NCBI GenBank assembly: GCA_964057225.1 | Contig: OZ059897.1 | Location: forward strand, 5,022,001 to 5,086,000 | Reading direction: 5' to 3' | DNA: 64,000 nucleotides | Origin: Auanema rhodensis | Lineage: Eukaryota > Nematoda > Chromadorea > Rhabditida > Rhabditidae | Shown: positions 54,737 to 64,000 of the stretch, piece after piece | How the letters are laid out: each line of letters starts with the position of its first letter | Position numbering within the stretch: position 1 is the stretch's first letter | Notes under the pieces: generated by a model | What the model was told of the DNA's origin: nothing | The model's database searches: none | The model's input: the letters and a program-made list of their open reading frames with translations, nothing else | Made by a program: the position numbers and the translations under genes

Positions 54737-56320
54737 TCACGTGCACATTTAATTAGCATAAATTAAAGTTCACGTAAATTTCAAAGTCATGGTTACCATG
54801 CACCAATATCAATAAAAATTGGTTTTTAGACTAATATGGACATGGGGAATCTAATTTTGAAAACCGCATCTCTTTATCTTTCACGTGAAGCGAGTTACAT
54901 ACCAAGTGCACATCACGTGTACATTTAATTAGCATAAATTGAAGTTCACGTAAATTTCAAAGTCATGGTTACCATGCACCAATATCAATAAAAATTTGTT
55001 TTTAGACTAATATGGACATGGGGAATCTAATTTTGAAAACCGCATCTCTTTATCTTTCACGTGAAGTGAGTTACATACCAAGTGTACATCACGTGCACAT
55101 TTAATTAGCATAAATTAAAGTTCACGTAAATTTCAAAGTCATGGTTACCATGCACCAATATCAATAAAAATTTGTTTTTAGACTAATATGGACATGGGGA
55201 ATCTAATTTTGAAAACCGCATCTCTTTATCTTTCACGTGAAGCGAGTTACATACCAAGTGCACATCACGTGTACATTTAATTAGCATAAATTAAAGTTCA
55301 CGTAAATTTCAAAGTCATGGTTACCATGCACCAATATCAATAAAAATTTGTTTTTAGACTAATATGCACATGGGGAATCTAATTTTAAAAACCGCATCTC
55401 TTTATCTTTCACGTGAAGTGAGTTACATACCAAGTGCATAGCACGTGTACATTTAATTAGCATAAATTAAAGTTCACGTAAATTTCAAAGTCATGGTTAC
55501 CATGCACTAATATCAATAAAAATTTGTTTTCAGACTAATATGGACATGGGGAATCTAATTTTGGAAACCGCATCTCTTTATCTTTCACGTGAAGTGAGTT
55601 ACATACCAAGTGCACATCACGTGTACATTTAATTAGCATAAATTAAAGTTCACGTAAATTTCAAAGTCATGGTTACCATGCACCAATATCAATAAAAATT
55701 TGTTTTTAGACTAATATGGACATGGGGAATCTAATTTTAAAAACCGCATCTCTTTATCTTTCACGTGAAGCAAGTTACATACCAAGTGCATAGCACGTGT
55801 ACATTTAATTAGCATAAATTAAAGTTCACGTAAATTTCAAAGTCATGGTTACCATGCACCAATATCAATAAAAATTTGTTTTTAGACTAATATGGACATG
55901 GGGAATCTAATTTTGAAAACCGCATCTCTTTATCTTTCACGTGAAGCAAGTTACATACCAAGTGCATATCACGTGCACAATTAATTAGCATAAATTAAAG
56001 TTCACGTAAATTTCAAACTCATGGTTACCATGCACCAATATCAATAAAAATTTGTTTTTAGACTAATATGGACATGGGGAATCTAATTTTAAAAACCGCA
56101 TCTCTTTATCTTTCACGTGAAGCAAGTTACATACCAAGTGCACAGCACGTGTACATTTAATTAGCATAAATTGAAGTTCACGTAAATTTCAAAGTCATGG
56201 TTACCATGCACCAATATCAATAAAAATTTGTTTTTAGACTAATATGGACATGGGGAATCTAATTTTGAAAACCGCGTCTCTTTATCTTTCACGTGAAGCG
56301 AGTTACATACCAAGTGCACA
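54033..56320. repeat. 13-monomer HOR, copy 1 (M308-M320)
   Basis: L-type, P, 8C/103C/123A, P, A with 85G, B2, A, V1, V3, J2, K2, H/I hybrid, B with phase-1 G. The 85G (AAAAATTGGTTTTT) at 54821 is shared with 57109 and 58517 only. M319 has the H start (8C,12A) and the I-type 123A/CAAG right part, a one-monomer loss relative to H-I at 47345-47696. M320 is the junction hybrid, switching between 56145 and 56173. Confidence 0.92.
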
Positions 56321-58608
56321 TCACGTGTACATTTAATTAGCATAAATTAAAGTTCACGTAAATTTCAAAGTCATGGTTACCATGCACCAATATCAATAAA
56401 AATTTGTTTTCAGACTAATATGGAGATGGGGAATCTAATATTGAAAACCGCATCTCTTTATCTTTCACGTGAAGTGAGTTACATACCAAGTGCACAGCAC
56501 GTGTACATTTAATTAGCATAAATTAAAGTTCACGTAAATTTCAAAGTCATGGTTACCATGCACTAATATCAATAAAAATTTGTTTTTAGACTAATATGGA
56601 CATGGGGAATCTAATTTTGAAAACCGAATCTCTTTATCTTTCACGTGAAGCAAGTTACATACCAAGTGCACATCACGTGCACATTTAATTAGCATAAATT
56701 AAAGTTCACGTAAATTTCAAAGTCATGGTTACCATGCACCAATATCAATAAAAATTTGTTTTTAGACTAATATGCACATGGGGAATCTAATTTTAAAAAC
56801 CGCATCTCTTTATCTTTCACGTGAAGTGAGTTACATACCAAGTGCACAGCACGTGTACATTTAATTAGCATAAATTAAAGTTCACGTAAATTTCAAAGTC
56901 ATGGTTACCATGCACTAATATCAATAAAAATTTGTTTTTAGACTAATATGGACATGGGGAATCTAATTTTGAAAACCGAATCTCTTTATCTTTCACGTGA
57001 AGCAAGTTACATACCAAGTGCACATCACGTGCACATTTAATTAGCATAAATTAAAGTTCACGTAAATTTCAAAGTCATGGTTACCATGCACCAATATCAA
57101 TAAAAATTGGTTTTTAGACTAATATGGACATGGGGAATCTAATTTTGAAAACCGCATCTCTTTATCTTTCACGTGAAGCGAGTTACATACCAAGTGCACA
57201 TCACGTGTACATTTAATTAGCATAAATTGAAGTTCACGTAAATTTCAAAGTCATGGTTACCATGCACCAATATCAATAAAAATTTGTTTTTAGACTAATA
57301 TGGACATGGGGAATCTAATTTTGAAAACCGCATCTCTTTATCTTTCACGTGAAGTGAGTTACATACCAAGTGTACATCACGTGCACATTTAATTAGCATA
57401 AATTAAAGTTCACGTAAATTTCAAAGTCATGGTTACCATGCACCAATATCAATAAAAATTTGTTTTTAGACTAATATGGACATGGGGAATCTAATTTTGA
57501 AAACCGCATCTCTTTATCTTTCACGTGAAGCGAGTTACATACCAAGTGCACATCACGTGTACATTTAATTAGCATAAATTAAAGTTCACGTAAATTTCAA
57601 AGTCATGGTTACCATGCACCAATATCAATAAAAATTTGTTTTTAGACTAATATGCACATGGGGAATCTAATTTTAAAAACCGCATCTCTTTATCTTTCAC
57701 GTGAAGTGAGTTACATACCAAGTGCATAGCACGTGTACATTTAATTAGCATAAATTAAAGTTCACGTAAATTTCAAAGTCATGGTTACCATGCACTAATA
57801 TCAATAAAAATTTGTTTTCAGACTAATATGGACATGGGGAATCTAATTTTGGAAACCGCATCTCTTTATCTTTCACGTGAAGTGAGTTACATACCAAGTG
57901 CACATCACGTGTACATTTAATTAGCATAAATTAAAGTTCACGTAAATTTCAAAGTCATGGTTACCATGCACCAATATCAATAAAAATTTGTTTTTAGACT
58001 AATATGGACATGGGGAATCTAATTTTAAAAACCGCATCTCTTTATCTTTCACGTGAAGCAAGTTACATACCAAGTGCATAGCACGTGTACATTTAATTAG
58101 CATAAATTAAAGTTCACGTAAATTTCAAAGTCATGGTTACCATGCACCAATATCAATAAAAATTTGTTTTTAGACTAATATGGACATGGGGAATCTAATT
58201 TTGAAAACCGCATCTCTTTATCTTTCACGTGAAGCAAGTTACATACCAAGTGCATATCACGTGCACAATTAATTAGCATAAATTAAAGTTCACGTAAATT
58301 TCAAACTCATGGTTACCATGCACCAATATCAATAAAAATTTGTTTTTAGACTAATATGGACATGGGGAATCTAATTTTAAAAACCGCATCTCTTTATCTT
58401 TCACGTGAAGCAAGTTACATACCAAGTGCACAGCACGTGTACATTTAATTAGCATAAATTAAAGTTCACGTAAATTTCAAAGTCATGGTTACCATGCACC
58501 AATATCAATAAAAATTGGTTTTTAGACTAATATGGACATGGGGAATCTAATTTTGAAAACCGCATCTCTTTATCTTTCACGTGAAGCGAGTTACATACCA
58601 AGTGCACA
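56321..58608. repeat. 13-monomer HOR, copy 2 (M321-M333)
   Basis: Repeats the 13-mer at 2288 bp, including 85G at 57109. Its last monomer M333 (phase-1 G, then 85G) is the junction of the following 8-monomer duplication, switching between 58440 and 58517. Confidence 0.92.
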
Positions 58609-59840
58609 TCACGTGTACATTTAATTAGCATAAATTGAAGTTCACGTAAATTTCAAAGTCATGGTTACCATGCACCAATATCAATAAAAATTTGTTTTTA
58701 GACTAATATGGACATGGGGAATCTAATTTTGAAAACCGCATCTCTTTATCTTTCACGTGAAGTGAGTTACATACCAAGTGTACATCACGTGCACATTTAA
58801 TTAGCATAAATTAAAGTTCACGTAAATTTCAAAGTCATGGTTACCATGCACCAATATCAATAAAAATTTGTTTTTAGACTAATATGGACATGGGGAATCT
58901 AATTTTGAAAACCGCATCTCTTTATCTTTCACGTGAAGCGAGTTACATACCAAGTGCACATCACGTGTACATTTAATTAGCATAAATTAAAGTTCACGTA
59001 AATTTCAAAGTCATGGTTACCATGCACCAATATCAATAAAAATTTGTTTTTAGACTAATATGCACATGGGGAATCTAATTTTAAAAACCGCATCTCTTTA
59101 TCTTTCACGTGAAGTGAGTTACATACCAAGTGCATAGCACGTGTACATTTAATTAGCATAAATTAAAGTTCACGTAAATTTCAAAGTCATGGTTACCATG
59201 CACTAATATCAATAAAAATTTGTTTTCAGACTAATATGGACATGGGGAATCTAATTTTGGAAACCGCATCTCTTTATCTTTCACGTGAAGTGAGTTACAT
59301 ACCAAGTGCACATCACGTGTACATTTAATTAGCATAAATTAAAGTTCACGTAAATTTCAAAGTCATGGTTACCATGCACCAATATCAATAAAAATTTGTT
59401 TTTAGACTAATATGGACATGGGGAATCTAATTTTAAAAACCGCATCTCTTTATCTTTCACGTGAAGCAAGTTACATACCAAGTGCATAGCACGTGTACAT
59501 TTAATTAGCATAAATTAAAGTTCACGTAAATTTCAAAGTCATGGTTACCATGCACCAATATCAATAAAAATTTGTTTTTAGACTAATATGGACATGGGGA
59601 ATCTAATTTTGAAAACCGCATCTCTTTATCTTTCACGTGAAGCAAGTTACATACCAAGTGCATATCACGTGCACAATTAATTAGCATAAATTAAAGTTCA
59701 CGTAAATTTCAAACTCATGGTTACCATGCACCAATATCAATAAAAATTTGTTTTTAGACTAATATGGACATGGGGAATCTAATTTTAAAAACCGCATCTC
59801 TTTATCTTTCACGTGAAGCAAGTTACATACCAAGTGCACA
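58433..59840. repeat. 8-monomer unit, third copy (M333-M340)
   Basis: 85G monomer, B2, A, V1, V3, J2, K2, H/I hybrid: third occurrence of this run after 54737-56144 and 57025-58432. Spacing to the second is 1408 bp (8 x 176). It shares all marks of the 13-mer copies, so it was made after or together with them. Confidence 0.9.
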
Positions 59841-62128
59841 GCACGTGTACATTTAATTAGCATAAATTAAAGTTCACGTAAATTTCAAAGTCATGGTTAC
59901 CATGCACCAATATCAATAAAAATTTGTTTTTAGACTAATATGGACATGGGGAATCTAATTTTGAAAACCGCATCTCTTTATCTTTCACGTGAAGTGGGTT
60001 ACATACCAAGTGCACATCACGTGTACATTTAATTAGCATAAATTAAAGTTCACGTAAATTTCAAAGTCATGGTGACCATGCACTAATATCAATAAAAATT
60101 TGTTTTTAGACTAATATGGACATGGGGAATCTAATTTTAAAAACCGCATCTCTTTATCTTTCACGTGAAGCAAGTTACATACCAAGTGCACAGCACGTGT
60201 ACATTTAATTAGCATAAATTAAAGTTCACGTAAATTTCAAAGTCATGGTTACCATGCACCAATATCAATAAAAATTTGTTTTTAGACTAATATGGACATG
60301 GGGAATCTAATATTGAAAACCGCATCTCTTTATCTTTCACGTGAAGCAAGTTACATCCCAAGTGCACATCACGTGTACATTTAATTAGCATAAATTAAAG
60401 TTCACGTAAATTTCAAAGTCATGGTTACCATGCACCAATATCAATAAAAATTTGTTTTTAGACTAATATGGATATGGGGAATCTAATTTTGAAAACCGCA
60501 TCTCTTTATCTTTCACGTGAAGCGAGTTACATACCAAGTGCACATCACGTGTGCATTTAATTAGCATAAATTAAAGTTCACGTAAATTTCAAAATCATGG
60601 TTACCATGCACCAATATCAATAAAAATTTGTTTTTAGACTAATATGCACATGGGGAATCTAATTTTGAAAACCGCATCTCTTTATCTTTCACGTGAAGCA
60701 AGTTACATACCAAGTGCACAGCACGTGTACATTTAATTAGCATAAATTAAAGTTCACGTAAATTTCAAAGTCATGGTTACCATGCACCAATATCAATAAA
60801 AATTTGTTTTTAAACTAATATGGACATGGGGAATCTAATTTTGAAAACCGCATCTCTTTATCTTTCACGTGAAGCGAGTTACATACCAAGTGCACATCAC
60901 GTGTACATTTAATTAGCATAAATTGAAGTTCACGTAAATTTCAAAGTCATGGTTACCATGCACCAATATCAATAAAAATTTGTTTTTAGACTAATATGGA
61001 CATGGGGAATCTAATTTTGAAAACCGCGTCTCTTTATCTTTCACGTGAAGCGAGTTACATACCAAGTGCACATCACGTGTACATTTAATTAGCATAAATT
61101 AAAGTTCACGTAAATTTCAAAGTCATGGTTACCATGCACCAATATCAATAAAAATTTGTTTTTAGACTAATATGGACATGGGGAATCTAATTTTAAAAAC
61201 CGCATCTCTTCATCTTTCACGTGAAGCAAGTTACATACCAAGTGCACAGCACGTGTACATTTAATTAGCATAAATTAAAGTTCACGTAAATTTCAAAGTC
61301 ATGGTTACCATGCACCAATATCAATAAAAATTTGTTTTTAGACTAATATGGACATGGGGAATCTAATTTTGAAAACCGCATCTCTTTATCTTTCACGTGA
61401 AGCGAGTTACATACCAAGTGCACATCACGTGTACATTTAATTAGCATAAATTAAAGTTCACGTAAATTTCAAAGTCATGGTTACCATGCACCAATATCAA
61501 TAAAAATTTGTTTTTAGACTAATATGGACATGGGGAATCTAATTTTGAAAACCGCATCTCTTTATCTTTCACGTGAAGTGAGTTACATACCAAGTGTACA
61601 TCACGTGCACATTTAATTAGCATAAATTAAAGTTAACGTAAATTTCAAAGTCATGGTTACCATGCACCAATATCAATAAAAATTTGTTTTTAGACTAATA
61701 TGGATATGGGGAATCTAATTTTGAAAACCGCATCTCTTTATCTTTCACGTGAAGCGAGTTACATACCAAGTGCACATCACGTGTACATTTAATTAGCATA
61801 AATTAAAGTTCACGTAAATTTCAAAATCATGGTTACCATGCACTAATATCAATAAAAATTTGTTTTTAGACTAATATGCACATGGGGAATCTAATTTTAA
61901 AAACCGCATCTCTTTATCTTTCACGTGAAGCAAGTTACATACCAAGTGCACAGCACGTGTACATTTAATTAGCATAAATTAAAGTTCACGTAAATTTCAA
62001 AGTCATGGTTACCATGCACTAATATCAATAAAAATTTGTTTTTAGACTAATATGGACATGGGGAATCTAATTTTGAAAACCGCATCTCTTTATCTTTCAC
62101 GTGAAGCAAGTTACATACCAAGTGCACA
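59841..62128. repeat. Mixed segment M341-M353
   Basis: K, G, L-type, N, O with 123G, D, B, C, D, E, F/N hybrid, O-type lacking 9G, P-type. The F/N, O-type, P-type run (61601-62128) matches 50865-51392 and 53153-53680. M346 has a private TTTTTAAACT near 60812. Confidence 0.8.
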
Positions 62129-64000
62129 TCACGTGCACATTTAATTAGCATAAATTAAAGTTCACGTAAATTTCAAAGTCATGGTTACCATGCACCAATA
62201 TCAATAAAAATTTGTTTTTAGACTAATATGGACATGGGGAATCTAATTTTGAAAACCGCATCTCTTTATCTTTCACGTGAAGCGAGTTACATACCAAGTG
62301 CACATCACGTGTACATTTAATTAGCATAAATTGAAGTTCACGTAAATTTCAAAGTCATGGTTACCATGCACCAATATCAATAAAAATTTGTTTTTAGACT
62401 AATATGGACATGGGGAATCTAATTTTGAAAACCGCGTCTCTTTATCTTTCACGTGAAGCGAGTTACATACCAAGTGCACATCACGTGTACATTTAATTAG
62501 CATAAATTAAAGTTCACGTAAATTTCAAAGTCATGGTTACCATGCACCAATATCAATAAAAATTTGTTTTTAGACTAATATGGACATGGGGAATCTAATT
62601 TTAAAAACCGCATCTCTTCATCTTTCACGTGAAGCAAGTTACATACTAAGTGCACAGCACGTGTACATTTAATTAGCATAAATTAAAGTTCACGTAAATT
62701 TCAAAGTCATGGTTACCATGCACCAATATCAATAAAAATTTGTTTTTAGACTAATATGGACATGGGGAATCTAATTTTGAAAACCGCATCTCTTTATCTT
62801 TCACGTGAAGCGAGTTACATACCAAGTGCACATCACGTGTACATTTAATTAGCATAAATTAAAGTTCACGTAAATTTCAAAGTCATGGTTACCATGCACC
62901 AATATCAATAAAAATTTGTTTTTAGACTAATATGGACATGGGGAATCTAATTTTGAAAACCGCATCTCTTTATCTTTCACGTGAAGTGAGTTACATACCA
63001 AGTGTACATCACGTGCACATTTAATTAGCATAAATTAAAGTTAACGTAAATTTCAAAGTCATGGTTACCATGCACCAATATCAATAAAAATTTGTTTTTT
63101 GACTAATATGGACATGGGGAATCTAATTTTGAAAACCGCATCTCTTTATCTTTCACGTGAAGCGAGTTACATACCAAGTGCACATCACGTGTACATTTAA
63201 TTAGCATAAATTAAAGTTCACGTAAGTTTCAAAGTCATGGTGACCATGCACTAATATCAATAAAAATTTGTTTTTAGACTAATATGGAGATGGGGAATCT
63301 AATTTTAAAAACCGCATCTCTTTATCTTTCACGTGAAGCAAGTTACATACCAAGTGCACAGCACGTGTACATTTAATTAGCATAAATTAAAGTTCACGTA
63401 AATTTCAAAGTCATGGTTACCATGCACCAATATCAATAAAAATTTGTTTTCAGACTAATATGGAGATGGGGAATCTAATATTGAAAACGGCATCTCTTTA
63501 TCTTTCACGTGAAGCAAGTTACATCCCAAGTGCACATCACGTGTACATTTAATTAGCATAAATTAAAGTTCACGTAAATTTCAAAGTCATGGTTACCATG
63601 CACCAATATCAATAAAAATTTGTTTTTAGACTAATATGGATATGGGGAATCTAATTTTGAAAACCGCATCTCTTTATCTTTCACGTGAAGCGAGTTACAT
63701 ACCAAGTGCACATCACGTGTGCATTTAATTAGCATAAATTAAAGTTCACGTAAATTTCAAAATCATGGTTACCATGCACCAATATCAATAAAAATTTGTT
63801 TTTAGACTAATATGCACATGGGGAATCTAATTTTAAAAACCGCATCTCTTTATCTTTCACGTGAAGTGAGTTACATACCAAGTGCACAGCACGTGTACAT
63901 TTAATTAGCATAAATTAAAGTTCACGTAAATTTCAAAGTCATGGTTACCATGCACTAATATCAATAAAAATTTGTTTTTAGACTAATATGGACATGGGGA
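62129..64000. repeat. 11-monomer HOR A-B-C-D-E-F-G-L-N-O-P (M354-M364, last partial)
   Basis: The most complete copy of the first HOR family: all eleven classes in order, with G (58G,68T,123A) and L (1G,91C,105G,120A,165C) still separate. A full unit would be 1936 bp; the last monomer is cut by the window. Shorter versions elsewhere can be derived from it by in-register losses. Private changes: CATACTAAG near 62646, TTTTTTGACT near 63099, GTAAGTTT near 63227 and AACGGCAT near 63488, the only loss of the otherwise constant ACCG that I noticed. Confidence 0.88.
63889..64000. repeat. Partial monomer M364 (P-like), cut by window edge
   Basis: First 112 bases of a monomer with phase-1 G and 68T, as in class P, following O as P always does. 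The 131A site that separates P from P-type falls outside the window. Its truncation shows only that the array continues to the right. Confidence 0.9.

Larger units (their letters stand above)
1..64000. repeat. 176-bp satellite array, 363.6 monomers, head to tail
   Basis: The same 176-bp unit repeats in one orientation from end to end. Start of phase: the (T/G)CACGTG hexamer at 1, 177, 353 ... 63889; 63888 = 363 x 176. No gap, inversion or foreign insertion was seen. Class code used below (phase and base differing from consensus): A 8C; B 29G,132G; B2 29G,155T,173T; C 123A,139C; D 1G; E 155T,173T; F 8C,35A; G 58G,68T,123A; G2 = G with 148A; L 91C,105G,120A,165C; L2 1G,120A,158A,165C; N 105T; O 9G,50A,103C,123A; P 1G,68T,131A; Q 8C,120A; R 67T,68T,163G,164A; S 31G; V1 103C,123A,175T; V2 1G,68T,124G; V3 = V2 with 91C; W 120A,123A,165C; T 124G; X 121G,160C; I 20A,50C,157G; Y 68A,123A; Z 1G,68T; h 8C,50C,124G; H 8C,12A,50C,124G; J 123A,156A; J2 = J with 175T; K 1G,157G; K2 1G,156A,175T. 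Function is not shown by sequence; centromeric or heterochromatic satellite is an inference from length, A/T richness and HOR organisation. Confidence 0.99.

Noticed and set aside
1-64000. CRISPR array
   Set aside because: The unit is 176 bp with no unique spacers; all parts of the monomer repeat.
1-64000. Assigning the repeat to a named plant satellite (178-bp Arabidopsis type, Brassica 176-bp type, cucumber 177-bp type)
   Set aside because: Length is similar, but I do not recognise the sequence and cannot run a search. A BLAST of the 176-bp consensus against satellite collections would decide.
1-64000. Assembly artefact from over-collapsed or duplicated repeats
   Set aside because: Cannot be excluded from sequence alone, but the many private substitutions, layered offsets and different junction hybrids look like natural history rather than a simple copied contig.

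Overview
The whole window is one uninterrupted satellite DNA array. A 176-bp monomer repeats head to tail 363 complete times (1-63888), and a partial 364th copy (63889-64000) runs off the right edge. I see no gene, RNA gene, transposon, CRISPR array, inversion or unique sequence, and neither end of the array lies in the window. The consensus is about 33% GC. A megasatellite-like, A/T-rich, 176-bp repeat with multi-monomer higher-order repeats (HORs) indicates a eukaryotic chromosome, and a plant (peri)centromere-type satellite is the most natural reading by length. I do not recognise the repeat family and cannot name a species; an animal satellite is not excluded.

The array keeps its phase: monomer n starts at 176(n-1)+1 at every place I checked, so there is no net insertion or deletion in 64 kb. 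Monomers differ only by base substitutions at some 35-40 recurrent sites. From these sites I gave each monomer a class letter (defined in the first feature) and read the order of classes, numbering monomers M1 to M364.

Layout. 1-3872: a hexamer A-B-C-D-E-F, then mixed classes. 3873-19712: a domain rich in a second set of classes (h, H, I, J2, K2, Y, Z, G2), with two tandem 11-monomer HORs and several 4-, 9- and 10-monomer block duplications. 20065-27280: a nested duplication, a 7-monomer unit present four times inside a duplicated 19-monomer unit. 27281-39600: a long mixed HOR of about 20 monomers containing a recent 10-monomer duplication that carries a shared private mutation. 39601-53152: copies and shortened derivatives of an A-F-G-L-N-O-P HOR. 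53153-59840: 13- and 8-monomer duplications marked by another shared private mutation. 59841-64000: the clearest copy of the ancestral 11-monomer HOR (A B C D E F G L N O P).

The classes tell a consistent story. Hybrid monomers, whose left part is one class and right part another, sit at the edges of the duplications and deletions, and in each the exchange is in register with the 176-bp phase. This is the signature expected of unequal exchange or conversion between aligned monomers. Each monomer also carries two CACGTG hexamers (one inside a perfect 10-bp palindrome), a GGTNACC-centred 13-bp dyad and an A-tract/T-tract pair. These motifs are nearly invariant while other sites, notably one CpG, vary freely.
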